The notes below the pieces were generated by a model that was given only the letters and a program-made list of their open reading frames with translations, had not been told where the DNA came from and searched no databases. DNA of 64,000 nt from contig NZ_JADQDP010000002.1 in the NCBI RefSeq assembly GCF_015694735.1, positions 1,240,001 to 1,304,000 of the forward strand, read 5' to 3'. The DNA comes from Hymenobacter properus (GTDB lineage Bacteria; Bacteroidota; Bacteroidia; Cytophagales; Hymenobacteraceae). Made by a program: the position numbers and the translations under genes. Positions within the stretch are counted from its first letter, which is position 1. The number at the start of each line of letters is the position of its first letter. Positions 50,739-58,809 of this stretch are shown here, one piece after another.

Positions 50739-51486
50739 AGACGAGCAGTTTGCGGCCGACCTCCTGGCCGACCTTATCCGGGGCGTGCGGCCCGAGGCCG
50801 AGCTGGTGGGCGTACTGGGCTCGGTGGAGGAGGCCGTGGAGTGGCTGCGCCTGCACCAGGCGCCCGACCTGATTTTCTGCGACATCCACCTCTCCGATGG
50901 CAGCAGCTTTGACATTTTTCGGCAAGTGGAGGTGCGCTGCCCGGTCATCTTCACCACGGCATACAATCAATATGCACTGCAGGCCTTCAAGGTGAACAGC
51001 ATCGACTACTTGCTCAAGCCCGTGAAGCGCGAGGACGTAGCCGCCGCCCTGCGCATGTACGACGAGTCGCGCCAGCACTACGTGGCCGCGGGCCTGGGCA
51101 ACCTGCAGGGCCTGCTACAAACCCTGCAGGCACCGGCGCAGCGGCCGTTGCGCTCCCGCTTTCTTGTGAAGGCGGGGCCAAGCATCAAGGTGGTGCAGCT
51201 GCCGGAAATTGCCTACTTCCAGGCCGAAGACGCGGTGGTGTTCCTGGTTACGCACGAGAAGAAGCGCTACATCGTCAATTTCACGCTCGACCAGTTAGAA
51301 GAGCAGCTCGACCCGCAGCTGTTTTTCCGGGCCAACCGCCAGCTGCTCGTCCACATCACGGCTGTGCGGGAAGTGAAACCCTATCTGAAAGGCCGCCTGT
51401 ACCTGTTGCTGAGCCCTGCAACGGCCGAGGACGTGTTTGTGAGCAGCAGCCGTGCCGCAGCTTTCAAGCACTGGCTGGATTCCTGA
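50719..51486 (+). CDS. LytTR-type DNA-binding response regulator
   Basis: The protein is 255 residues. A receiver domain (about 1-120) has MKTLIIEDEQFAADLLADL, the phosphorylation site Asp55 in LIFCDIHLSDGSSFD, Thr in IFTTAYNQYALQAF and Lys in YLLKPVKRED. A LytTR DNA-binding domain (about 150-255) has FLVKAGPSIKVVQLPEIAYF and FFRANRQLLVHITAVREV. It is the partner of the upstream kinase. It would bind DNA repeats in target promoters; the outer-membrane receptor gene next to it is a possible target, which is inference from position. It ends at a strong terminator. Confidence 0.96.
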   Translation: MKTLIIEDEQFAADLLADLIRGVRPEAELVGVLGSVEEAVEWLRLHQAPDLIFCDIHLSDGSSFDIFRQVEVRCPVIFTTAYNQYALQAFKVNSIDYLLKPVKREDVAAALRMYDESRQHYVAAGLGNLQGLLQTLQAPAQRPLRSRFLVKAGPSIKVVQLPEIAYFQAEDAVVFLVTHEKKRYIVNFTLDQLEEQLDPQLFFRANRQLLVHITAVREVKPYLKGRLYLLLSPATAEDVFVSSSRAAAFKHWLDS

Positions 51487-51509
51487 GTGGCTGGCTTTTA
51501 ACCCGGTTT

Positions 51510-51553
51510 GCCCGGCCGCGCCTGCTTTATGACGGGCGCGGCCGGGCTTTTTT
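51510..51553 (+). terminator. intrinsic terminator of the kinase-regulator operon
   Basis: GCCCGGCCGCGC at 51510-51521 pairs with GCGCGGCCGGGC at 51536-51547, followed by six T. It lies 24 bases after the regulator stop. Confidence 0.93.
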
Positions 51554-51581
51554 ATGGGCCACTGAGTCCCGAGCCGGGCGA

Positions 51582-51657
51582 TTGTAGCGTGGACTCTGCG
51601 AGTCCGCGCATGGGCTAACGTTCTGCAATGCGCGGACTCGCAAAGTCCACGCTACAA
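51582..51657. repeat. third type of inverted repeat element
   Basis: TTGTAGCGTGGACTCTGCGA at 51582 and its complement ending CCACGCTACAA at 51657. The arms are about 30 bases with two or three mismatches and a 16-base loop. Its core (GGACTCTGCGAGTCCGCGC) is unlike families 1 and 2. It lies after the terminator, about 220 bases before the receptor gene. The rest of the 393-base gap (51487-51879) is otherwise plain. Confidence 0.85.
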
Positions 51658-51879
51658 CCGGCAGGCTCCCTCTCCGGCAGAGAGCGGGGGATGTGTAGGC
51701 AATAAAAAACTGTCCACGCTCCGGGCCATTTCATTGCCCTTATATCCCTGTTCACTCTCCGCTTTTCTGCTTTCGTGGTTTTTCGGTTTTGTCGGCCTTT
51801 GGGCTACGGCACCTTTGAGCATCAATTGATTGACCCGCCCAGGAATTGTCATTCACCGCTCAACCCCAACCCCGAAACC

Positions 51880-54345
51880 ATGAAAACGCCTGCTACTTTC
51901 TGCTTTCCCTGCCGCGTGCTCTGGCTGCTGCTTTGCTGCTGGCTCGGCCTGCTGCCCCATCTTGGCCAAGCCCAAAGCCGTGGCGGCGTGCTGACCGGCA
52001 CCGCCGTCGATGCCAAAGGCGCGGCCGTGAGCTTCGCCAACGCGGTGCTGCTGGAGGCCACCAACGCGGCCATTGTGACGGGTGCCACGGCCGATGCGGA
52101 CGGCAAGTTTGCCCTGCCGGCCCCGGCCAGGGGTGCCTACATGCTGAAACTGAACATGCTGGGCTATGCCCCGCTGCAAACCGCTGCTTTTGAAGTGAGC
52201 GGCCCCGGGTTCAGCAAAGACTTTGGGCGGCTGGTGCTGCAGCCCGAGGCGCAGCAGCTGCAGGAGGTGCAGGTGCGGGCCGTGCGCCCCACCATCAGCA
52301 AAGACGCCGACAAGCTGGTGGTGACGGTGGCCGGTTCGGCGCTGGCGGGCGGCAGTACGGCCCTGGACGTGCTGACCCGGGCCCCCGGCGTGAGCGTGGA
52401 CCAAGACGGCAACCTGCAGCTCAACGGCAAGGCCGGCGTGCAGGTGCTCATCGACGGCAAGCGCACCTACCTCACCGGCAAGGAGCTGCAAAACCTGCTG
52501 CAAAGCATGAGCGCCGACAACCTGCGCGACCTGGAAATCAGCACCAGCGGCTCGGCCAAAGACGACGCGGCCGGTTCGGCCGGCGTCATCAACCTGACGC
52601 TGAAGAAAAACACCGCGGCGGGCCTGAGCGGCAGCGCCTACGCCGGTTATCAGTACAGCACCCTGCACGGCTACACCGCCGGCACCGACCTGAGCTACCG
52701 CCAGGGCCGCTGGAGCACAACCCTGGGCCTAGACCTGGCCCGTCGGACCCGCTTCCGCAGCATGGCTATGCACCGCGAGTTTCGGGGCGAAACCGGCAGC
52801 AGCACCTTCGACCAAAGCGGCCGCGAAGAAGGCCGGCGCGACGTGCCCGCCCTGCGCCTCGGCACCGACTACGCCCTGAACACCCGCCACAGCCTGGGCG
52901 CCAGCCTGAGCCTGATGCAGCGCAGCGCCCACGACAGCTTCGGCACCACCTCGCTGCTGCGCGACGGCAGCGCCGGGCACGACTTAGCCATCGGAGCCCA
53001 GAACCACACCGACGGCCGTTTTGCCAACACCACCGCCAACCTGCACTACGCCGGCCGGCCCGACACCCTGGGCACTACCCTCAGCGCCGACCTGGATTTT
53101 GCCCGCCTCGGCAGCAGCAGCACCTCCAGCTTCCGCAACGACTACGACAGCCTGGGGCGCCCTGGCCTGGCCTACACCACGCAACTCAGCAGCCAGAACC
53201 CGGTGACCTACAGCATTTACGCAGCCAAATTGGATTTCAGCAAGCCCCTCGGCCACCAGACCAAATTGGAGCTGGGCGCCAAGGCCAGCCACGTGGCTTC
53301 CGACAACGAAGTGCGCTTTTACACCGGCCCCGATGCCGCCGCGCCGCTCGACGCTACCCGCAGCAACCATTTTCTGTACCGGGAAACCGTGTACGCGGCC
53401 TACGCCAGCCTGGCCATGCCCCTGGGCAAGACCTGGCAGCTGCAGGGCGGCCTGCGCGCCGAGCAGACCCTGACTAACGGCCACTCGCTGACCCTGGCCC
53501 AAACTACCGGCCGCAACTACCTGAATCTGTTTCCGACTCTGAGCGTGCAGCAGCAGGTGAGCGCCAACTACCAAGTGGGCTACAGCTACAGCCGCCGCCT
53601 CGACCGGCCCCGCTACGAAAGCCTCAACCCCTTCATCTTCTACCTCGACCCCTATACCTGGATTAAGGGCAACCCCGGCCTAAAGCCTCAGTACACCAAC
53701 TCCTTTGAAATCAGCCAGACCCTCAAGCAGCAGTACAACCTGGTGCTGGGCTACGCCACCACGCAGGACTACATGGCTGAGGTGCCCGAGCAGCACGCGG
53801 CCGACAAGACGACCGTGTTTCAGCAGCAAAATGTGCAAAGCTTCCGCAGCCTGAGCGCCACCCTGCTGGCCCCGGTGCGGGTGGCTGCCAGCTGGCAAAT
53901 GAGCAACAACGCCACCGTGGCTTACCAGCGCTTCGAGCTGCCCCTGAATGGCTTGGCCCTGCGCAACGAGCAACTGCTGGTGCAGCTGCAGTCGACGCAC
54001 ACCGTGCAGCTGCCCCGCGGCCTGCGATTGGAGGCGAATTGCGGTTACCAGGGCCCCATGGCCTACGGCCTCTACCATTTGCAAGCCAACTGGTGGGTAG
54101 ATGCCGGCCTGAAACGCGCTTTCTGGCACGACAAGCTGGACGCCAGCCTGAGCGCCACCGACCTGTTCCGGACCCGCCGTATCCGCGGCGCCGCCAACCT
54201 CAGCGGCAACGTCAACGCCTTCGACCAATACACCGGCACCCAAAGCCTGCGCCTGACGCTGCGCTACCGCTTCCAGCACGGCCAGCAGGTGAGCGCCCGG
54301 CCCCGCAGCAGCGAGCTGGAAGAAGTGCGCCGCGCCGGTCAGTAG
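51880..54345 (+). CDS. outer-membrane beta-barrel (TonB-receptor-like) protein with carboxypeptidase-regulatory domain
   Basis: The protein is 821 residues from the ATG at 51880, which opens the signal ending near GQAQ (residue 32). A carboxypeptidase-D regulatory-like domain (about 35-120, GTAVDAKGAAVSFANAVLLE) is followed by a plug-like region (DVLTRAPGVSVDQDGNLQLN) and a long outer-membrane barrel (about 250-800) with repeated aromatic strand ends such as GYQYSTLHGYTAGTDLSYRQ. This is the OMP_b-brl_3-type layout of Bacteroidota. It would carry or bind a ligand across the outer membrane. No SusD-like partner is adjacent, so it is not a standard SusCD pair. It lies next to SusA-like and LytTR genes. 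Confidence 0.92.
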   Translation: MKTPATFCFPCRVLWLLLCCWLGLLPHLGQAQSRGGVLTGTAVDAKGAAVSFANAVLLEATNAAIVTGATADADGKFALPAPARGAYMLKLNMLGYAPLQTAAFEVSGPGFSKDFGRLVLQPEAQQLQEVQVRAVRPTISKDADKLVVTVAGSALAGGSTALDVLTRAPGVSVDQDGNLQLNGKAGVQVLIDGKRTYLTGKELQNLLQSMSADNLRDLEISTSGSAKDDAAGSAGVINLTLKKNTAAGLSGSAYAGYQYSTLHGYTAGTDLSYRQGRWSTTLGLDLARRTRFRSMAMHREFRGETGSSTFDQSGREEGRRDVPALRLGTDYALNTRHSLGASLSLMQRSAHDSFGTTSLLRDGSAGHDLAIGAQNHTDGRFANTTANLHYAGRPDTLGTTLSADLDFARLGSSSTSSFRNDYDSLGRPGLAYTTQLSSQNPVTYSIYAAKLDFSKPLGHQTKLELGAKASHVASDNEVRFYTGPDAAAPLDATRSNHFLYRETVYAAYASLAMPLGKTWQLQGGLRAEQTLTNGHSLTLAQTTGRNYLNLFPTLSVQQQVSANYQVGYSYSRRLDRPRYESLNPFIFYLDPYTWIKGNPGLKPQYTNSFEISQTLKQQYNLVLGYATTQDYMAEVPEQHAADKTTVFQQQNVQSFRSLSATLLAPVRVAASWQMSNNATVAYQRFELPLNGLALRNEQLLVQLQSTHTVQLPRGLRLEANCGYQGPMAYGLYHLQANWWVDAGLKRAFWHDKLDASLSATDLFRTRRIRGAANLSGNVNAFDQYTGTQSLRLTLRYRFQHGQQVSARPRSSELEEVRRAGQ

Positions 54346-54364
54346 TAGGGTTGAACCATAAATC

Positions 54365-54411
54365 AAAAAGGGCTGCCTCCGCAAACCGAGTAAGCGGAGG
54401 CAGCCCTTTTT
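54365..54411. terminator. two-way intrinsic terminator
   Basis: AAAAAGGGCTGCCTCCGC at 54365-54382 pairs with GCGGAGGCAGCCCTTTTT at 54394-54411, with T runs on both strands. It lies between the convergent receptor and GH13 genes and stops both. Confidence 0.93.
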
Positions 54412-54515
54412 GCGGCGCCAGCAAGCCGGTGCCCCGGCGAAGCTTTGGGCGCAATTGCTGCTCCGAGCTGCGTGCCAGCCAGCGCCCTGAATCGTAAAAT
54501 AGCCGCTGGCTTAGC

Positions 54516-56396
54516 CTACTTGCCTAGCTCCAGTACCACGGCGGTTTTGGCGGGCAGCTGCAGCGTCGTGAGGCTGCTCAGGCTCTCGCCCGTCAGCACA
54601 TTTTTGGCCTTGGCGAAGCCGGCCATACGCTCCGAGAAGCGGGCCGTGGGCAGCGTTGCGGCTTTGTCCGTGGTGTTCGAGGCCACCATGACGGTGCCGC
54701 TGGCATCGTAGCGGAAGTACACGTAGAGGCCGTTCTCGGGCAGGTATTGCATCAGCTTGCCGGTGTGCAGCACCTTGTGGTCGCGGCGGTAGGTGGCCAG
54801 CTTTTTCACGAAGTCGAAGGCCTCGTTTTCCTGGGCCGAGCGGCCGGCAGCGGAGAATTTGTTTTCCTTGTCGTCGGGCCAGCCGCCGGGGAAATCCTTG
54901 CGCACCTCGGCATCGGTTGGGTTTTTGAAGTTCTTCATCAGAATTTCGGTGCCGTAGTACATGCTTGGGATGCCGCGGGTGGTGAGCAGCCAGGTCATGC
55001 CCATCTTGTAGCGGTCCAGGTCGTCGCCGATGACTGACAGGTATCGGTCGTGGTCGTGGTTGTCGAGAAAGGTGACGAGTTTGGTCGGGTCCTGGTACAC
55101 TACATCCTGGGCCAGGGCCTGGTACACGTGCTGGGCACCGCCGTCCCAGCCAGTGGCGCCGGATGTGCCGGATTCTTTCAGTCCCGCCAGCATGGCGCCT
55201 TCGAGCACGAAATCGAGCGCGCCAGGCTGGTTCGACTTGAAGGGAAAGTCAATCTTGTTGCGCGTGTAATAGGCCTGGTCGATGGCATTGGTCACCGCCG
55301 ACTCGCCGAAAATGTGGATGCGCGGGTACTCGGCCAGCAGCGCCGCGTTGCAGCGGTTCATAAACGGCTGGTCGTTATACAAATAGGTGTCGACGCGCCA
55401 GGCATCGATGCCAAAATTCTCCACGCACCAGATGGCGTTTTCAATCAGGTAGTTGGCCACGTAGGGGTTCTGTTGGTTGAGGTCGGGCAGGAAGGGCACA
55501 AACCAGCCGTCGAGCGTGACTTTGCGGTCGATTTGGGCCGCGTGCGGGTCGGTGATGGGGGTGTAGCGGTAGGTGGTGTTGGTGTAGCTGGGCCACTGGT
55601 GCAGCCAGCTTTTCATGGGCAGGTCCTGCACGGTCCAGTGGGTGTTGCCCACGTGGTTGTACACGGCGTCCTGCACCACCTTGAGGCCAGCGGCGTGGGC
55701 CTGCTGCACGTAGTTCTTGTAGGCCGCGTTGCCGCCCAGGCGCCGGTCCACGTTGTACTGGTCCGTAAAACCGTAGCCGTGGTAGGAGGCGCGCATGGTG
55801 CCGCCCTCGTTGGTGAGCGGCTGGTTGTTTTCGAGCACCGGCGTAAACCACACGGCCGTCACGCCCAGGTCTTTGAGGTAGCCGATGCGCTGGGCTGCGC
55901 CCTGCAAGTCGCCGCCGTGGCGGAAGAAGGGGTTGGCGCGGTCGTGGTTGGGGTCGCGCATGTCCGCGAACTTGTCGTTGCCCGGGTCGCCGTTGGCAAA
56001 CCGGTCGGGCATGGCCAGGTAGATGAAGTCGGCGGCCGTCACGCCCTGGCCCTTGGGTGCATTGTCGCGGGCCTTGATTTCCCAGCTTTGCGTTACGGTC
56101 TGGCTGCCCTTTTTGCCCACCAGCTGCACCCGGCCGGGCTTGGCGGTGGGGGCAATGGTAAGGTCCAGAAAGGCGTAGTTGGGGTTATCGACGGTGTTGG
56201 TTTTCACCAGCTTCACGCCAGGGTAATTCACGGTGTAGGCCAGGGTACCCGCACCGGGGCCGTGCACGATGAGCTGCACGTTGGGGTTTTTCATGCCCAC
56301 CCACCAGTTGGTCGGATTCACACGGTCGATGCTGGCGGTTTGGGCGTCGGCCAGCAGCGGCAGGAGCAACAGCGGCAGCAGGTAGGGCTTTTTCAT
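54516..56396 (-). CDS. SusA/neopullulanase-like GH13 enzyme, exported
   Basis: The protein is 626 residues with a signal peptide (LLPLLLLPLLADAQ). An N-terminal cyclomaltodextrinase-type beta domain (about 22-115) precedes the barrel. GH13 motifs: VVQDAVYNHVGN, FGIDAWRVDTYLYN with the nucleophile Asp near 337, HIFGESAV with the acid/base Glu near 363, and VTFLDNHDHDRY with the Asp near 447. A C-terminal beta domain ends it. This layout is that of SusA/neopullulanase, a periplasmic enzyme that cuts maltooligosaccharides from starch or pullulan. It faces the outer-membrane barrel gene, so both could serve alpha-glucan uptake. Confidence 0.94.
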   Translation of the reverse strand: MKKPYLLPLLLLPLLADAQTASIDRVNPTNWWVGMKNPNVQLIVHGPGAGTLAYTVNYPGVKLVKTNTVDNPNYAFLDLTIAPTAKPGRVQLVGKKGSQTVTQSWEIKARDNAPKGQGVTAADFIYLAMPDRFANGDPGNDKFADMRDPNHDRANPFFRHGGDLQGAAQRIGYLKDLGVTAVWFTPVLENNQPLTNEGGTMRASYHGYGFTDQYNVDRRLGGNAAYKNYVQQAHAAGLKVVQDAVYNHVGNTHWTVQDLPMKSWLHQWPSYTNTTYRYTPITDPHAAQIDRKVTLDGWFVPFLPDLNQQNPYVANYLIENAIWCVENFGIDAWRVDTYLYNDQPFMNRCNAALLAEYPRIHIFGESAVTNAIDQAYYTRNKIDFPFKSNQPGALDFVLEGAMLAGLKESGTSGATGWDGGAQHVYQALAQDVVYQDPTKLVTFLDNHDHDRYLSVIGDDLDRYKMGMTWLLTTRGIPSMYYGTEILMKNFKNPTDAEVRKDFPGGWPDDKENKFSAAGRSAQENEAFDFVKKLATYRRDHKVLHTGKLMQYLPENGLYVYFRYDASGTVMVASNTTDKAATLPTARFSERMAGFAKAKNVLTGESLSSLTTLQLPAKTAVVLELGK

Positions 56397-56449
56397 GGGA
56401 GAGCGTTTGGGTGGGATGCCGGTTTGAAAGTGCGATTTATAAAAAATGC

Positions 56450-56561
56450 GTCATCCTGAGCATTCTGCGAAAGCAGAGACGAAGGACCTTCTCACGTTTG
56501 AATTTTACTCCTAACTTGAGAAGGTCCTTCGTCTCTGCTTTCGCAGAATGCTCAGGATGAC
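56450..56561. repeat. family 1 inverted repeat element (variant with CATTCTGCGAAAGCAGAG core)
   Basis: GTCATCCTGAGCATTCTGCG at 56450 and its full complement ending at 56561. The middle of each arm (CATTCTGCGAAAGCAGAGAC) replaces the usual CGCAGC, with both arms changed together. It lies 3' of the DUF1905 gene. Confidence 0.9.
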
Positions 56562-56580
56562 AAGAGGTGCGTCTACTCCG

Positions 56581-57051
56581 TTACGGCCGCTTGCGGCCCT
56601 GGTTCAGCAGCTCCATCGTTTGGCCCAGGCGTTTGGCGCGGGTTTCGGGCTTCTTGGCGCCTTCCAGCCAGCGCACGAACTCGCGCTGGTGGGTGTAGGC
56701 CAGCTTATCGTAGTAGGCGGCGGCTTTCGGGTGGGCGGCGAGCTGCTCGGCCAGGTCGGCGGGGGCTTCCATCTTGCGCACGGCCGTGTCGTGGCGCATG
56801 GTCACGCGCACGCTGTCGCCCAGCGTTTTGCCAATGGCTTTGCGGATTTGCTTGAGGATGAGCAGGGCGTGGTGGCCGTCGCCGAGGGGCACGGCGCTGC
56901 CCTGGTAGGGGTAGCCGTCGAAGGTGACGTGCACGGGCAGTTGGCCGCGCTTGCCGTACACCTCGGCCACCGAAAAGGGAATGACCACAAACACGCCGCC
57001 CGTGTCGCCGTCGGCTTCTAAAGTGGCTTCAAATTCGTGTTCGGGTTCCAT
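56581..57051 (-). CDS. DUF1905/YdeI-type protein
   Basis: The protein is 156 residues. The N-terminal DUF1905 region (about 5-95) has FVVIPFSVAEVYGKRGQLPV and the DUF1905-type beta barrel ending KTLGDSVRVTMRHDT. The C-terminal part (about 100-156) is a YdeI/OmpD-associated-type helix bundle (LAEQLAAHPKAAAYYDKLAY, then HQREFVRWLEGAKKPETR). Such proteins are cytoplasmic and of unknown function, sometimes linked to antimicrobial-peptide or stress response. It follows the GT4-like gene on the same strand, about 75 bases away, so the two may be co-transcribed. Confidence 0.9.
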   Translation of the reverse strand: MEPEHEFEATLEADGDTGGVFVVIPFSVAEVYGKRGQLPVHVTFDGYPYQGSAVPLGDGHHALLILKQIRKAIGKTLGDSVRVTMRHDTAVRKMEAPADLAEQLAAHPKAAAYYDKLAYTHQREFVRWLEGAKKPETRAKRLGQTMELLNQGRKRP

Positions 57052-57127
57052 GCGGGATGAGGTTTAAAGGCTAAATGGCTTGACTGGTGCAAAGAAAGCC
57101 AATTCAACCCAGGCCGCCCTGCCGTAG

Positions 57128-58561
57128 CTATCCAGCAGCCAACTCCTGCAGCAGCGCCTGCAAGGCCGCCTCATCGGCGGCGGGCACCACGCGCACTTCA
57201 CCGGTATCGGCGCCGTAGTGTTGGCGGAGCTGTTGGCGCACTTGTTCGTCGGGCACCAGCACAAGGCGGGCGCGGCGCAGAGCCATGCGCTCCACTTCCA
57301 GCAGCCAGCCGCGTTCGGCGGGGCCGGCAAACTCGGCCGCCAGGCAGGCCGCGTAGAGCACCAGCGGCCGGCGGGTGCTGTTGCGGATTTCGAGCGCGGC
57401 CAGCCACGCCGGCCAGGTGGGCGCGTAAATCACTCCGAAATCGGCGCGGTCGCGCACCAGCTGCGCGGCCTGCCGGGCGTATTGAATCATGCGAAAATTC
57501 AGCCCGTCCAGCGGCGGCGTGCGCGCTGTGAGGGCTGGCTCCGGCACTGGCTCCGTTGCGAGAGCTGCGGCAGCGGGCGCCGCCTCCGATGCGGACACAG
57601 GCTCGGCGGGCGCATCCGGCGTCAGGTCGTCTTCGGGAGCAGACAGGTCGTTGGCTTCGGCGGCGCCTATTTCTTGCGTGGTTTCCTCAAAGGGCTCCGG
57701 TTGTAGGCCGTGCTGCGGCTTTTGGCTTGGCTCTTCGGTTTCCTCAGTGCCGGTGGCTGCTTCATCTTCCTCGGCAGTCTCTGCACTAGCAGTAGTAGCG
57801 GCCAGCAGCTGCGCCGCCACCGGCGAGGCCAGCGGGCTGAACCCCACGGGCCAGTTCAGGGCGGCCTGGGCCAGGTCGGCCGCTTCGCGCACAATGGGCG
57901 CGGGAATGAGCGGCGGCACGGGCAGCAGCACCGGCGGGCCGGCGGGCGCGCTGGCCCCGAGGTAGGGCGCGGCCGGCGCGCTCCAGCTCAGGTGCCGCGG
58001 CGCGTGAATGCCGGTGGGCCACTGGCTGCGGACGAGTGCGGGGGCAGCTGTAACGGTGGCTGGGAGTGGTAGTGCGGCCTGCACTTCGGCGGGGGCATTG
58101 GCCGCGGCATTTGGGGCATTGGCAACGGCCCCGGCTGCGGTCAGGTTTTCCAGACCAACCAGCAAAGACGTAAACGCCGCAGCGGGCTCGCTGGCAGCCG
58201 TAAGCAGGCGCCGGATGCCAGCGGTTGCATTCGGAAAAGCTGTTTCCTGCAAAGGAAGCCCGGTAGTATCCATTTCCTCCGTTGCGGCTGGTTCAGCTGC
58301 ATCAGCAACTTGGGCACCGAAGCCGGCTGCCTGCCTGCTTTCAATTGCCGAAAATTCAGTAGCTGGTTCGGCCGGGTTGTTCTCCTTGCTACCTTCCAAA
58401 TCATCCGGCAGGTGCGGAAACACGGCCAGCACGGGTTGCTCCTGCGCGAGGTGGTAGACCAGCGGGAGGGTAGGGGGCAGGGCCGCCCCGCCGAGTACGG
58501 CCACGCTGGGGTCGGCATCGTCCCAGGCGAGCAGCAGAACGGAAAAGTCGGTCGGGGTCAT
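57128..58561 (-). CDS. GT4-like protein truncated before its catalytic C-terminal domain
   Basis: The protein is 477 residues from the ATG at 58561. The first 55 residues (TDFSVLLLAWDDADPSVAVL, then LVYHLAQEQPVLAVFPHLPD) look like the start of a GT-B glycosyltransferase of the glycogen-synthase-like GT4 kind. A low-complexity Ala/Pro/Glu-rich region follows (about 60-355). Residues about 356-477 match the end of the GT4 N-terminal domain: DFGVIYAPTWPAWLAALEIR, a helix, then RARLVLVPDEQVRQQLRQHY and GEVRVVPAAD. The open frame stops there. The C-terminal GT-B domain with the donor site (E-x7-E) is absent. It is either a decayed enzyme or a regulatory relative, divergent from the GH31 gene. Confidence 0.75.
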   Translation of the reverse strand: MTPTDFSVLLLAWDDADPSVAVLGGAALPPTLPLVYHLAQEQPVLAVFPHLPDDLEGSKENNPAEPATEFSAIESRQAAGFGAQVADAAEPAATEEMDTTGLPLQETAFPNATAGIRRLLTAASEPAAAFTSLLVGLENLTAAGAVANAPNAAANAPAEVQAALPLPATVTAAPALVRSQWPTGIHAPRHLSWSAPAAPYLGASAPAGPPVLLPVPPLIPAPIVREAADLAQAALNWPVGFSPLASPVAAQLLAATTASAETAEEDEAATGTEETEEPSQKPQHGLQPEPFEETTQEIGAAEANDLSAPEDDLTPDAPAEPVSASEAAPAAAALATEPVPEPALTARTPPLDGLNFRMIQYARQAAQLVRDRADFGVIYAPTWPAWLAALEIRNSTRRPLVLYAACLAAEFAGPAERGWLLEVERMALRRARLVLVPDEQVRQQLRQHYGADTGEVRVVPAADEAALQALLQELAAG

Positions 58562-58809
58562 GGGTAGCTGGAGGGGACCAAAGCGGGACGGCGGGGCAGT
58601 TGGGGTGGGCCGGGCGCATTGTTCAGGTGCCAATGCTACGCACGCCGGGTCATATAACGACGAAAAATCTGCGTCAGCCGAAAATTTCGGCGCCTGCTTG
58701 CCCGGAAAAAGTATCTTGCGTGCTTAACCCCGGCGCCACGGCCGTGGTCGGGCTGTTTTCGTCCGACTCGCCCGCAGCCTGCGCTTTTGGCTTCGACTCG
58801 CTTTTTAAT

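Noticed and set aside
51880..54345. Calling the receptor a SusC protein
   Set aside because: There is no SusD-like partner next to it and the barrel resembles the outer membrane protein beta-barrel family without the usual SusC features, so only a general barrel call is made.
58562..58809. Upstream extensions of the GT4-like gene and of GH31 into their shared intergenic region
   Set aside because: Both would start at TTG or GTG codons and run through the divergent promoter region. The ATG starts at 58561 and 58810 fit the families better.
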